A DNA stretch of 64,000 nucleotides, from positions 62,001-126,000 of the forward strand of contig JBBQZU010000004.1 of the NCBI GenBank assembly GCA_038207425.1. Reading direction: 5' to 3'. Positions within the stretch are counted from its first letter, which is position 1; every line of letters starts with the position of its first letter. Positions 24,578-33,787 of this stretch are shown piece by piece. Source of the DNA: JBBQZU01 sp038207425 (GTDB lineage Bacteria; Bacteroidota; Bacteroidia; Flavobacteriales_D; Cryomorphaceae). A program made the position numbers and the translations under genes. The notes under the pieces are model-generated. The model did not search any database and was not told where the DNA came from. It saw nothing but the letters and a program-made list of their open reading frames with translations.

Positions 24578-26530
24578 ATGATTAAAAAACTGAACCTGTT
24601 TATTTTTACTTTCTTGCTTTTAACCTGCAGCGCTTTCGCACAAAAATATACTTCAACCGTGCCAAAAGCCATCAAGGCATTCGAAAACGCACGAGCGGCT
24701 TTTGATCAGCGAAACAGCGAGCTGGCACTTTCATTTCTTCAAGATGCTATGGCAAGAGACCCCAAGTTTGTAGAAGTATATCTGATGCAGTTTGAAGTGT
24801 ACAGCGAAGCAGGTAAACTTGATGGAGCCCGCGAATCGCTGATAAAGGCGGTAGAAGTAAACCCCGATTTTTTTCCGGCAGCCTGGTTTTTTCTCGGAGC
24901 ACTTGAAGCATCTACAGGAAAATATGCTGAAGCATTGCCCCGGCTCGAGAAATACCTTTCCTACCGTTCAGGTGATCCTGAAATGCGTGAGCGCGCGCAG
25001 CAAATTACTGACAACTGCACCTTCGCAGCTAAGGCAGTTGAAAATCCGGTAGACTTCAAGCCGATAAACCTCGGTGAAGGGGTGAACACTCCAATGCCTG
25101 AGTATTATCCCGCTATCACTGCCGACGGACAATCACTGCTTTTCACCAGGCTCGTTGCTGACCCTGCGGCTTACAAAGGCAAAAACGAAGAGTTTTACAC
25201 CAGCCAGCGAATAGGAGATGTGTGGGGTCCTGCACGACCCATCAGAGAAATAAATTCTGCTTACAATGAAGGCGCACCCACACTCTCAGCCGATGGCCGA
25301 ACACTTATTTTTACTGCCTGCGAACTTTTTGGAGAATATGGCCCCGGGCGCACCGGCTTCGGGTCATGCGATTTATTCATTTCCCGCAAAGAAGGCAACC
25401 GCTGGAGCGATGTGCAGAATATAGGGCTGCCTGTTAACTCCCGCAATTGGGAAACCCAGCCGAGCCTTTCTGCTGATGGCAGGACATTGTACTTCATACG
25501 TGGTAAATCAACCAGAGAAGGAGTGCAAAATCAGGATATCCTAGTATCTAAACTTCAGCCCGATGGTACCTGGAGCACGCCTATGTCGGTAAGCCCCAAA
25601 GTAAATACACCCGGCCGCGAAGAGTCGGTGATGATACACCCCGACGGCCAAACGCTGTACTTTGCTTCCGATGGCCATATTGGGATGGGCGCTCTGGACT
25701 TATATGTAAGCAGCAGAGACGAGAATGGATATTGGCAGGAACCGGTAAATCTCGGATATCCAATTAATACCTATAAAGATGAAAATAGCCTGCTGGTAGG
25801 GCCTGACGGAGCCATTGCCTTTTTTGCTTCAAATAGAGCAGGAGGGCAGGGTGATTTAGATTTGTACAGTTTCGAAATGCCTGCACACGCGCGGCCTGCA
25901 GTGGTAACGTACGCTCGGGGTTTGGTAACTGATGCCAAAACAGGTGCACCGCTCTTCGCATCGCTTAGCTTGTACGATGTGAATCGCGAAGGTGAAGACC
26001 TTTCTTTTGAGTCAGATCGCCAAAACGGAACTTTTCTCATTGCGCTTCCCACAGGCAAGACCTACGCGCTTTCGGTTCGCGCAGGGGGGTACCTTTTTCA
26101 TTCTGAAACTTTTGTGCTGAGCGCCAACGATTTGAATAAACCATATCAGCTTCACGTGAAGTTGCAAAAGCCTGAACAGGGCAGTTCAATAGTACTAAAG
26201 AACGTATTTTTCGATACTGACAAAGACTTGCTGAAACCACAAAGTACTGCAGAGCTTAGGGTGATTGCAGATTATATGAGGCAGAATACAGCGATGCAGA
26301 TTGAAATTTCAGGACATACCGACAATCAGGGTTCTGATAGTTATAATATTTCCCTGTCGCAACGCCGCGCTGCGGCAGTTAAAACATATCTCGTTGACGT
26401 TGAAAACCTGGATGGTGGAAGGATCAGCACCAAAGGGTATGGTGCATCAAAGCCTGTATCGGGCAACAATACGGAAGAGGGCAGGGCAGCGAATCGCCGC
26501 ACTGAGTTTATGGTTACCGGGATTAAATAA
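24578..26530 (+). CDS. porE: PorE-like TPR / beta-propeller / CRD / OmpA outer-membrane protein
   Basis: A 650-residue exported protein (signal peptide 1-21, ending SAFAQ). The order of domains is: TPR-like helices (about 25-145), PD40/WD40-like propeller repeats with LSADGRTLIFTA, PDGQTLYFASDG and PDGAIAFFASNRAGG (about 170-430), a carboxypeptidase regulatory-like domain (about 440-525), and an OmpA C-terminal peptidoglycan-binding domain (about 540-650, ISGHTDNQGSDSYN...LSQRRA). This is the architecture described for PorE, a T9SS component that anchors to peptidoglycan. Paralogous OmpA/PD40 proteins exist, so the exact identity is tentative. Confidence 0.8.
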   Translation: MIKKLNLFIFTFLLLTCSAFAQKYTSTVPKAIKAFENARAAFDQRNSELALSFLQDAMARDPKFVEVYLMQFEVYSEAGKLDGARESLIKAVEVNPDFFPAAWFFLGALEASTGKYAEALPRLEKYLSYRSGDPEMRERAQQITDNCTFAAKAVENPVDFKPINLGEGVNTPMPEYYPAITADGQSLLFTRLVADPAAYKGKNEEFYTSQRIGDVWGPARPIREINSAYNEGAPTLSADGRTLIFTACELFGEYGPGRTGFGSCDLFISRKEGNRWSDVQNIGLPVNSRNWETQPSLSADGRTLYFIRGKSTREGVQNQDILVSKLQPDGTWSTPMSVSPKVNTPGREESVMIHPDGQTLYFASDGHIGMGALDLYVSSRDENGYWQEPVNLGYPINTYKDENSLLVGPDGAIAFFASNRAGGQGDLDLYSFEMPAHARPAVVTYARGLVTDAKTGAPLFASLSLYDVNREGEDLSFESDRQNGTFLIALPTGKTYALSVRAGGYLFHSETFVLSANDLNKPYQLHVKLQKPEQGSSIVLKNVFFDTDKDLLKPQSTAELRVIADYMRQNTAMQIEISGHTDNQGSDSYNISLSQRRAAAVKTYLVDVENLDGGRISTKGYGASKPVSGNNTEEGRAANRRTEFMVTGIK

Positions 26531-26587
26531 ACAACCTGTATGGCCGGGGTTGTTAACAAAATTCGGTTATAAACCTTCATGAAAACC

Positions 26588-26618
26588 TTGACTGAATCGA
26601 AGATTGAAGCTATTTTTG
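26588..26618 (+). promoter_or_regulatory. Promoter of the 141-aa membrane protein
   Basis: TTG (26588-26590), 20 bases, TATTTTTG (26611-26618): a consensus promoter 14 bases before the ATG at 26633. Confidence 0.65.
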
Positions 26619-26632
26619 CATAGTACCAAGCG

Positions 26633-27058
26633 ATGCTAAGAAAAAGATTTTTCATATCATGGTTCCTGGCGGTAGTCGTTATGATGGCTATGAGTTATGC
26701 TTGGCATGGATTGATTCTCAACGATCTGATTTACGTTCCAAGCCCTGTTTTTTTGTTTTACGCCCTTGCTTTGCTTGCTTATATCGTGATAGGTTTTACC
26801 CTCACTTTTGTTTATACCTACCTAAGTATGGGTATAGGCATAAAGCTTAAAGGAATGATGATGGGTATCGCTATGGGTTTTTTTATTTACTTGATTGCCT
26901 TTGTGTTCGGTGTTTCATTTAAAGGCGGTGGTACAGAGCATGTGGTGCTCGATTTCTTATGGCAAATGATTGAACAGGGTGCTGGCGGAGCCGCAATAGC
27001 GATTATTTATACCCTAGCGCACAACAACGATCTGGCTATGGGCCGTGTTCGCAATTAG
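26633..27058 (+). CDS. Four-helix inner-membrane protein of unknown function
   Basis: A 141-residue protein with four hydrophobic segments (about 7-22, 40-63, 72-95 and 113-130) and a short C-terminal tail. It contains AWHGLIL after the first helix and a glycine-rich turn (KGGGTEHVV) before the last. No catalytic motif is visible. It resembles small DUF1761-like membrane proteins in general layout, but I would not assign the family. It has its own consensus promoter, and its last 4 bases overlap the convergent rarA stop. Confidence 0.75.
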   Translation: MLRKRFFISWFLAVVVMMAMSYAWHGLILNDLIYVPSPVFLFYALALLAYIVIGFTLTFVYTYLSMGIGIKLKGMMMGIAMGFFIYLIAFVFGVSFKGGGTEHVVLDFLWQMIEQGAGGAAIAIIYTLAHNNDLAMGRVRN

Positions 27059-28323
27059 TAGCCATATTTCTTACCCCAAAGTTCTCTCAGTTTCTTTCGC
27101 ATTTCTTCTTCGCGGCCGTTAGTGCCGGGATCATAGAATTTTGTTCCGCTCAATTTTTCCGGAAGGTACTCCTGATCGCTGAAGTTTTGCGCATAAGCGT
27201 GGCTGTATTGATATTCCTTGCCATAGCCCAATTCTTTCATCAGCTTGGTGGGGGCGTTGCGCAAATGCACAGGCACTGGCAGGTTGCCATAAGTGCGCGC
27301 CGCTTCAAGTGCCGCGTTTATCGCTTCGTAGGATGCATTGCTTTTCGGTGAACTTGCCAGGTATACAGCACATTGGCTGAGCACGATCCGGGCTTCGGGC
27401 ATTCCAATTTTCTGAACAGCATCAAAGGCCGCGTTGGCCATAATAAGTCCCGTAGGGTTTGCATTGCCTATATCTTCACTTGAGAGTATAATGAGCCTGC
27501 GGGCTATAAATTTTGGTTCTTCACCACCATCGAGCATGCGCGCCATCCAATATACCGCAGCATTGGGGTCGCTGCCCCTTACCGATTTTATAAACGCTGA
27601 AATGATATCGTAATGCTGCTCGCCATCCTTGTCGTACAGCGCTGGGTTCTGCTGTATGATCTTGTTTACCAGCTCATCATTTATCACTGCTTCATTCGTG
27701 GGTAGAGCGTTTACAACTGTTTCGAGCACATTGAGCAGCCTGCGTGCATCGCCCCCGCTGAGCCGCATTAGGGCTTTGTTTTCGGCAATGGTAAGTCCCT
27801 TTCGAGAAATGATTTCATCATCGTGAATCGCACGGGATATGAGCAACTCGAGGTGGCTTACTTCAAGTGCTTTGAGCACATATACCTGACACCTTGAGAG
27901 CAATGATGAATTCACTTCAAATGATGGATTCTCAGTGGTGGCGCCTATAAGGGTTAACACACCTTTCTCTACCGCACCCAGCAGGCTATCCTGCTGCGAT
28001 TTGCTGAAGCGGTGTATTTCATCGATAAAGAGTATAGCATTGCCGGTTCCAAACAAACCTCCCTGTTCCACTTTTGCGATAATATCCCGTATTTCCTTTA
28101 CGCCGGAGTTTATGGCACTGAGAGAATAGAATGGTCTCTTAAGTCCCCGAGCCAATATACCGGCAAGGGTTGTTTTGCCCACACCCGGCGGCCCCCACAG
28201 TATGATTGAGGGCATCAGCCCAGTTGCTATAGCCTGCCGGAAAATGCCCGTAACGTGCTCCTGACCTATAAATTCATCAAGCGATTTGGGTCTGAGCCTT
28301 TCGGCCAATGGTGCATATTCCAT
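27055..28323 (-). CDS. rarA: Replication-associated recombination ATPase RarA (MgsA)
   Basis: A 422-residue AAA+ ATPase related to clamp loaders, acting at stalled replication forks. The N-terminus PLAERLRPKSLDEFIGQEH is canonical. Walker A is GPPGVGKTT, Walker B is ILFIDEIHRF, sensor 1 is GATTENPSF and the arginine-finger segment is SLLSRCQVY. The C-terminal tetramerisation part includes RMLDGGEEPKFIARRL and YLPEKLSGTKFYDPGT. Length is normal. A full promoter ends 4 nt before the ATG, predicting a leaderless message. Confidence 0.96.
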   Translation of the reverse strand: MEYAPLAERLRPKSLDEFIGQEHVTGIFRQAIATGLMPSIILWGPPGVGKTTLAGILARGLKRPFYSLSAINSGVKEIRDIIAKVEQGGLFGTGNAILFIDEIHRFSKSQQDSLLGAVEKGVLTLIGATTENPSFEVNSSLLSRCQVYVLKALEVSHLELLISRAIHDDEIISRKGLTIAENKALMRLSGGDARRLLNVLETVVNALPTNEAVINDELVNKIIQQNPALYDKDGEQHYDIISAFIKSVRGSDPNAAVYWMARMLDGGEEPKFIARRLIILSSEDIGNANPTGLIMANAAFDAVQKIGMPEARIVLSQCAVYLASSPKSNASYEAINAALEAARTYGNLPVPVHLRNAPTKLMKELGYGKEYQYSHAYAQNFSDQEYLPEKLSGTKFYDPGTNGREEEMRKKLRELWGKKYGY

Positions 28324-28327
28324 GGCA

Positions 28328-28357
28328 CAAAGCTAATTATGAATTATTTTGGTGCAA
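28328..28357 (-). promoter_or_regulatory. Promoter of rarA, 4 nt from the start codon
   Basis: On the minus strand TTG (28357..28355), 19 bases, TAGCTTTG (28335..28328), then 4 bases and ATG. Both elements and spacing fit the consensus, so the transcript should start at or within 1-2 nt of the start codon. Confidence 0.65.
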
Positions 28358-28373
28358 CGTAAATACATTACGT
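28357..28373. repeat. Inverted repeat between rarA and bcp
   Basis: ACGTAA-ATACA-TTACGT is a perfect 6-bp inverted repeat. It overlaps the -33 element of rarA and lies about 80 bases upstream of bcp, a position suited to an operator. No protein can be named, and an inverted repeat of this size can occur by chance. Confidence 0.3.
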
Positions 28374-28454
28374 TCTGCTGATGCACCTTTGTAAGGTTAA
28401 AACAAAAAATCCTTTGGGATTGTCATTGTTACAGTACTAATTTAACTATACATC

Positions 28455-28916
28455 ATGGAATCATTGACAGTAGGAGCGAAGGCTCCTGAATTTACAGCAA
28501 AAGATCACAATGGAAAGGAGATTTCTCTCAACGGCTTTCTCGGTAAAAAAGTAATTCTTTACTTTTACCCGAAGGATGATACTCCGGGTTGCACAGCCGA
28601 AGCCTGCAGCTTCAGAGATGAATATGACAGCCTGCTTGAGAAAGGATATGTGGTAATAGGCGTAAGTGCGGATAGTGAAAAATCGCATCAGAAGTTTGCC
28701 GGGAAGTATAAATTGCCCTTTTCATTAATAGCAGATACTGAAAAAGATGTGATGACCAAATATCAGGCTTGGGGCAAAAAGAAATTTATGGGGCGTGAGT
28801 ATGAAGGGGTAATCAGAAGAACCTTCGTGATTGATGAAGCGGGCAATATCAAGTCCGTGATTGATAAAGTTGACACCAAAGTCGCTGCGCGACAGGTGCT
28901 GTTAGGAACCAAATAA
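28455..28916 (+). CDS. bcp: Thioredoxin-dependent thiol peroxidase (Bcp/PrxQ)
   Basis: A 153-residue cytoplasmic peroxiredoxin that reduces hydroperoxides. The peroxidatic Cys46 is in PKDDTPGCTAEAC and the resolving Cys51 is five residues later, the atypical 2-Cys arrangement of E. coli Bcp. GVSADSEKSHQKFA and a GVIRRTFVID segment complete the fold. recA follows after 10 bases, so the two are probably co-transcribed, linking oxidative defence and DNA repair (inference). Confidence 0.96.
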   Translation: MESLTVGAKAPEFTAKDHNGKEISLNGFLGKKVILYFYPKDDTPGCTAEACSFRDEYDSLLEKGYVVIGVSADSEKSHQKFAGKYKLPFSLIADTEKDVMTKYQAWGKKKFMGREYEGVIRRTFVIDEAGNIKSVIDKVDTKVAARQVLLGTK

Positions 28917-28926
28917 CCGAAATAAA

Positions 28927-29928
28927 ATGGCAATAGAAGCAAACAAAGAAAAACTCAAAGCATTACAGCTTACCATAGACCGTCTCGAAAAATCATACGG
29001 CAAGGGCGCAGTAATGAAGCTCGGTGACGACGTGGTAGAAAAACTAGAAGTAATACCAACTGGCTCACTCGGAATGGACCTTGCCTTGGGCATAGGTGGA
29101 TATCCGCGAGGCAGGGTGGTCGAGATATACGGACCTGAATCATCAGGAAAAACAACCTTGGCTATACACGCCATTGCTGAAGTTCAAAAGATGGGAGGTA
29201 TAGCGGCCTTCATCGATGCCGAGCACGCCTTTGACCGCTTCTATGCCGAAAATCTCGGAGTGGATACGCAAAACCTTTTTATATCGCAGCCTGATAATGG
29301 CGAGCAGGCGCTGGAGATTACCGAAAACCTGATTCGTTCAGGTGCTATTGACCTGATCATTATCGACTCAGTGGCGGCACTTACGCCAAAAGCTGAGATA
29401 GAAGGCGAAATGGGCGACTCGCAGGTAGGCTTGCAGGCAAGGCTTATGTCAAAGGCTTTGCGCAAACTCACAGGCGCTATCTCAAAAACGGGCTGCTGCT
29501 GCATTTTCATCAATCAGCTTCGTGAGAAAATAGGCGTGATGTTCGGAAATCCTGAAACCACCACAGGTGGCAATGCACTAAAGTTTTATGCATCTATTCG
29601 CGTTGATATTCGCCGTGCCACCCAAATAAAGGATGGAGAGAATATTACAGGTAACCGCACAAAAGTGAAAATTGTGAAAAACAAAGTTGCGCCTCCTTTT
29701 GCGAAAGCTGAGTTCGACATCATGTACGGCACAGGTATTTCTAAAAGCGGTGAAATTATTGACATGGCTGCTGAGATGAACATCATCAAGAAAAGCGGAA
29801 GCTGGTTTAGCTATGGTGAAACAAAACTGGGTCAGGGACGAGATGCCGTAAAGCAGCTTATTGAAGACAATCCTGAACTAATGCTCGAGCTTGAGCAAAA
29901 GATCAAGGCTCAGCTCAAAAAGAACTGA
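28927..29928 (+). CDS. recA: Recombinase RecA
   Basis: A 333-residue strand-exchange ATPase and SOS co-protease. Walker A is GPESSGKTT (about 66-74), FIDAEHAFD contains the catalytic Glu, and IIIDSVAAL is Walker B. Loop 1 (AEIEGEMGDSQVG) and loop 2 (FGNPETTTGGNALK) are intact. The C-terminal acidic tail is short. A strong terminator follows at 29950, so bcp-recA is a closed transcription unit. Confidence 0.98.
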   Translation: MAIEANKEKLKALQLTIDRLEKSYGKGAVMKLGDDVVEKLEVIPTGSLGMDLALGIGGYPRGRVVEIYGPESSGKTTLAIHAIAEVQKMGGIAAFIDAEHAFDRFYAENLGVDTQNLFISQPDNGEQALEITENLIRSGAIDLIIIDSVAALTPKAEIEGEMGDSQVGLQARLMSKALRKLTGAISKTGCCCIFINQLREKIGVMFGNPETTTGGNALKFYASIRVDIRRATQIKDGENITGNRTKVKIVKNKVAPPFAKAEFDIMYGTGISKSGEIIDMAAEMNIIKKSGSWFSYGETKLGQGRDAVKQLIEDNPELMLELEQKIKAQLKKN

Positions 29929-29949
29929 ACCTGAAAAAGTGATTTCGAT

Positions 29950-29980
29950 GCCGAAGGTAAAACCGCCTTCGGCTTTTGTA
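29950..29980 (+). terminator. Intrinsic terminator after recA
   Basis: GCCGAAGG (29950-29957) pairs with CCTTCGGC (29966-29973) and is followed by TTTTGTATTTTT. Confidence 0.85.
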
Positions 29981-30034
29981 TTTTTGACATCTGCTTTGCG
30001 CAAGCATTTAACGATATTCGCGGTATACAATTCT

Positions 30035-31057
30035 ATGAAATATTTAAGTATTGCCGGTATTGCTCTCATTGTTTCCATTGCCTTTTCAGCTTGTAATGGC
30101 AATGCTGATCGAAAATCTGATCGCATATCTGAATCCCCCGCTCAGACCATTGATATCATTATGTCAATCTCTGACGAGATTATAGCCAATCCTGATGATC
30201 CCAAACTCTACATTAAAAGAGCCTTGGCATATGGCGATAAAAGTATGTTTGATCTGGCCCACCGCGACATAGTGCGTGCGATGGGTATAGACAGCACTGT
30301 TTCGGAATTTCACGCGGCCAAAGGCGAGCTTTATTTCAAGAGCGCAGAGCTGAGGTTGTCACGCCTAAGTCTGGAAAGAGCAACTGAACTGGATGCAAAA
30401 AATACCGAAGCTTGGCTCAAGTTGGGTGAAGTGAATTTTTTACTGCGCCGCTATCCCGAAGCTATTAAATCAGTAGACGCTGCACTGGGTGTAAATGAAA
30501 GATTGCCAAAAGCATACTTTTTAAAAGGATTTATTTTTAAAGAATTGGGCGACACCACTCGCGCGCTATCTTCATTTCAAACCGCTACGGAGGTGAATCC
30601 TGATTATTTTGAAGCATTTATGGAACTTGGCAATTTATACGTTGCCAAGCAGAACCCTATAGCCATCGAATATTTCAATTCTGCCCTGGAAATAAGACCT
30701 GCAAGCTCGGAGGCGTATTACCATAAGGCCATGTTTCTACAAACTTGTGGTGAAATTGAAGCTGCCATAAATGTATACCGCGATATGGTGAAGGCAGATG
30801 CTAAAAGTTTTTTAGGATTTTACAATCTCGGCTACCTGCACCTTACAGAACTTGGTGAGTACAAAATAGCCTCCGCCTATTTTGATACTGTACTTGCTAT
30901 TCAACCCGACTATGTTGATGCGTTGTTCAATAAAGGTTTGTGCTTCGAAGAGCTGGGCGATGAAAAAACAGCAGTAGCTATATACCGTGAAGTGCTCGAT
31001 AAATCACCCGACTACACCCTCGCGGCCAAGGGTCTCGGGCGTTTGCTCGAGAAATAA
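30035..31057 (+). CDS. TPR-repeat lipoprotein
   Basis: A 340-residue protein. The ATG at 30035 starts a lipoprotein signal (ISIAGIAL...AFSAC, lipid-attached Cys near residue 21); the longer frame beginning inside recA is ignored. The mature part is a chain of about seven TPR motifs, visible as repeated A.AYF.KG...LGD...A...F..A.E..P units from about 55 to 335. TPR lipoproteins act as scaffolds in the envelope. The partner is unknown. It lies downstream of the recA terminator and converges on the NHL gene with a 1-base gap. Confidence 0.88.
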   Translation: MKYLSIAGIALIVSIAFSACNGNADRKSDRISESPAQTIDIIMSISDEIIANPDDPKLYIKRALAYGDKSMFDLAHRDIVRAMGIDSTVSEFHAAKGELYFKSAELRLSRLSLERATELDAKNTEAWLKLGEVNFLLRRYPEAIKSVDAALGVNERLPKAYFLKGFIFKELGDTTRALSSFQTATEVNPDYFEAFMELGNLYVAKQNPIAIEYFNSALEIRPASSEAYYHKAMFLQTCGEIEAAINVYRDMVKADAKSFLGFYNLGYLHLTELGEYKIASAYFDTVLAIQPDYVDALFNKGLCFEELGDEKTAVAIYREVLDKSPDYTLAAKGLGRLLEK

Positions 31058-31058
31058 T

Positions 31059-33041
31059 TTACTCCGAATCAGGGTCAAAGTAAATAGTACGCTGTTGGTT
31101 GTTTGGCGCATTTGGGTCGATTGTGAAATTCTGCACAAAGCTTACTCCGCGCGTGTACTGTTTTTCAGGAGCTTCTGCTTCCGCAAAAAAGAGTTGGAAA
31201 TCAAAAGAAAAAGATGACCGCCAGCCTTCATTGCGACCATTTATCAGCACTGTGAATTCTCCGCTGCGCATCTGGTCTTCTATTATTTCATTGTCTTGGT
31301 CAACGGAGCTGATTGCAACATTGCTAAATCCTTGCACATCAAAAGTGTATGCCGAACCGAGATCGATTTTGTACTTTATTATATTTTCGCCTGGAGCTAT
31401 CAAGATATCATCGCAGTCGCGCGCATCAAAAATCATTTCACCGGCTCCATAACCTATCTCTTCAAAGTTGTACAATTTGATTCCGGTTACCATGCTGGTA
31501 GTGAGATTTATTTTACGGATTGCCCCATTTCCCGCATCAGCTACAAAAAGATCATTTCCAATCACCGCCACATCAGTCGGCGTGCGAAAGAGTGCTTGCA
31601 GTCGGTTGCCATTTTTAAAACCGTGTGTGCCTTTTCCGGCAAATGTTTCAGCCATTTGCCGGTAAGGCTGCACCTTCCGGATCGTATGGTTATAGCTGTC
31701 GGCAACATACCAGTGGTTATCGTGTTCGCAGAGTCCGAGTGGGTATTGGAATTTTACCTTCTCCTTGCGTCCGTCGGCGTAGCCAAATTCATCGGGCCCC
31801 TTACCCAAGATGGTGGTTATTTTCCTGCTATCCATAGTCCTTAATGCGCTTCCCTGTGCATCAATAAAATAAAATGCCCCCAATTTGTCGGTTGCAATAC
31901 CTGCCGGCCCACTTATGGCAGCGTCAGCTAAATCACCATCACCGAAACTTCCATCACCCTTACCGGCAAGCTGCTCTGCCACCTGAGTGCGTACGTCACA
32001 TACCCATATTTCCGCGGTGCCTGCCATTGAAATGGTAAGTATATTGTCCTGATAATGCAGATAAGTTGGATAATTAATTGATCCCTTGGTGCCTATAACT
32101 TTTAATTGTTGCTTTGCACCGGGTCTGCCATCACCCAGGATTGTGGTAACCGTTTTTTGGGCAAGATCAACTTTTCTTATCCTATGGTTTCGCGAGTCGG
32201 CTACATAGAGTACATTGTTTTTTGAATCGTAGGCCAAGCCGGTTGGGTTATCAAATTCGGCAGAGCGCATTTCACCATCTGCAAAGCCGGCTCTTCCATT
32301 GCCCATATTATAGATCATATCGCCCGAAGGTGTAATGGCAATAATACGGTTTCCACCGCGGTCGCTCACGAACAAAAATCCTTCTTCATTATTTGCCGCA
32401 AGGCCAAATGGCTCTCTCAAAATCGGTCGCTTCACCCTATTCAATGCTGTTCGGGGATAGAAGGGTTCCTTATTGAGCGCAATGAGCGATTCATACGTGG
32501 GCAACATACGGCGGTAAGCGGCTTCGATGTAATGCAGTTCTATCGCTCCGTCAGTTCGTTCAAGAATTTTCCCTCCGGGAGTAAGGAACAAGGTGAGCGG
32601 TGCTATTTCAACCTTATTGCATTTCGCAAAAGCTCCGCCATCCTCTTGAAAAATGGGCAGGGGGGAGCGGAGTTTGCCCATTTCGTGCTCCACTTCAAGG
32701 GCCGTGGCCGGGTAGTTGAATTTTGGGTGATGTACCAGTACAATATTCAGGGTTGGATAGGTAGTCTGCAGTTTTGTAAGTGCTGCGATACTCTGTCGGC
32801 TCGCTACATTATCGAAAGATGCAAAGTGTATAATGCTCAGTTTGGTTTTGAATGACCTGGCAGCACCGTAGTATTCGGCATTGAGCCACGTGCCTTCGCT
32901 CCAGGGGCAAACAAATGGCAGGGTATCGGTCATTTCAGAAAGCTGCTGCGGGTTTGCCATCATGTATTTTTCCAGCGCTTGCGCGTTGGCTAGTTGAATA
33001 GAGGTAGCTAGAAGGATGAGCAGCGACATTCTGATTATCAT
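31059..33041 (-). CDS. Exported NHL-repeat protein with degenerate thioredoxin domain (NHLRC2-like)
   Basis: A 660-residue protein with a signal peptide (1-20, ANA/Q). A thioredoxin-like region follows at about 40-185 (KTKLSIIHFASFDNVASRQSI, LTLFLTPGGKIL). The position where CxxC normally sits reads DNVASR, so it should lack redox activity. Next is a six-bladed NHL propeller (about 205-530) with repeated GLAYDSKNNVLYVADSRNHRIRKV-type units, and a C-terminal beta-domain. The order matches NHLRC2. Function is unknown; a binding scaffold is likely. The promoter TATTTTTG (33077..33070) precedes the ATG by 28 bases. Confidence 0.85.
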   Translation of the reverse strand: MIIRMSLLILLATSIQLANAQALEKYMMANPQQLSEMTDTLPFVCPWSEGTWLNAEYYGAARSFKTKLSIIHFASFDNVASRQSIAALTKLQTTYPTLNIVLVHHPKFNYPATALEVEHEMGKLRSPLPIFQEDGGAFAKCNKVEIAPLTLFLTPGGKILERTDGAIELHYIEAAYRRMLPTYESLIALNKEPFYPRTALNRVKRPILREPFGLAANNEEGFLFVSDRGGNRIIAITPSGDMIYNMGNGRAGFADGEMRSAEFDNPTGLAYDSKNNVLYVADSRNHRIRKVDLAQKTVTTILGDGRPGAKQQLKVIGTKGSINYPTYLHYQDNILTISMAGTAEIWVCDVRTQVAEQLAGKGDGSFGDGDLADAAISGPAGIATDKLGAFYFIDAQGSALRTMDSRKITTILGKGPDEFGYADGRKEKVKFQYPLGLCEHDNHWYVADSYNHTIRKVQPYRQMAETFAGKGTHGFKNGNRLQALFRTPTDVAVIGNDLFVADAGNGAIRKINLTTSMVTGIKLYNFEEIGYGAGEMIFDARDCDDILIAPGENIIKYKIDLGSAYTFDVQGFSNVAISSVDQDNEIIEDQMRSGEFTVLINGRNEGWRSSFSFDFQLFFAEAEAPEKQYTRGVSFVQNFTIDPNAPNNQQRTIYFDPDSE

Positions 33042-33069
33042 GTTTCAGCGAAATTTTTTTGTACGCTAT

Positions 33070-33077
33070 CAAAAATA
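33070..33077 (-). promoter_or_regulatory. TAnnTTTG promoter element of the NHL-repeat gene
   Basis: TATTTTTG on the minus strand, just downstream of the rplT terminator. Confidence 0.5.
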
Positions 33078-33085
33078 GGGTAAAT

Positions 33086-33109
33086 AAAAAAAGGGGACTC
33101 ACCGTCCCC
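33086..33109 (-). terminator. Terminator of the thrS-infC-rpmI-rplT operon
   Basis: On the minus strand GGGGAC/GTCCCC (33109-33104 and 33098-33093) with a GGTGA loop is followed by T7 (33092..33086). It lies 30 bases after the rplT stop. Confidence 0.85.
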
Positions 33110-33137
33110 CTTTAATTTATGAGCCTTCAGGCCTCAA

Positions 33138-33482
33138 TTATTTTACTGATTCCATAATCGCTTTGAAAGCTCCCGGATGGTTCATAGCCAAATCGGCGAG
33201 TACTTTACGATTCAGTTGGATGTCTTTGGATTTAAGACGTCCCATCAGTTCTGAATATGACATTCCGTTTTCACGTGCTCCAGCGTTGATACGCTGAATC
33301 CATAGAGCGCGAAAGTTGCGCTTTTTCTGGCGACGGTCGCGGTAGGCATATCCTAAACCTTTTTCGAGGATGTTCTTGGCAACGGTGTGTACATTTTTAC
33401 CTCTGCCGAAGTAACCTTTTGTTTGCTTGAGCACTTTTTTGCGGCGTGCTCGCGAAGCCACTGCATTTACTGACCTTGGCAT
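33138..33482 (-). CDS. rplT: Ribosomal protein bL20
   Basis: A 114-residue 23S rRNA-binding protein needed for early 50S assembly. The basic N-terminal extension (PRSVNAVASRARRKKVLKQTKG) and the FRALWIQRINAGAR segment are diagnostic. Last gene of the thrS-infC-rpmI-rplT operon, and the place where E. coli L20 autoregulates rpmI; whether this happens here is unknown. Confidence 0.98.
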   Translation of the reverse strand: MPRSVNAVASRARRKKVLKQTKGYFGRGKNVHTVAKNILEKGLGYAYRDRRQKKRNFRALWIQRINAGARENGMSYSELMGRLKSKDIQLNRKVLADLAMNHPGAFKAIMESVK

Positions 33483-33563
33483 AATTTTGCTTTTTTTGGG
33501 TTGAAGCGTCGCTTACAAAAAAGCGATCTTGAGCTTTTACCCGGGGTTAATAACCTGGTGAAC

Positions 33564-33758
33564 TTAAATACAAAGCATATCTCTTACATTACTCATATCG
33601 GCAGGGTGCACGAGCGTAGTAGCTGTAAGGTTGCGCTTTCTTTTGGTCCCTTTCTTTGTGAGAATGTGACTTTTGAAAGCGTGCTTTCTTTTTACTTTAC
33701 CTGTTCCTGTAAGCGAGAATCTCTTCTTCGCGCTTGAAACAGTTTTCATTTTTGGCAT
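33564..33758 (-). CDS. rpmI: Ribosomal protein bL35
   Basis: A 64-residue basic protein starting MPKMKTVSSAKKRF, with the RKHAFKSHILTKK core of bL35. It lies between infC (29 bases upstream) and rplT (81 bases downstream). The length is typical. Confidence 0.98.
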   Translation of the reverse strand: MPKMKTVSSAKKRFSLTGTGKVKRKHAFKSHILTKKGTKRKRNLTATTLVHPADMSNVRDMLCI

Positions 33759-33787
33759 GGCCTTATTTGTTTTTGATTAATAAATCC

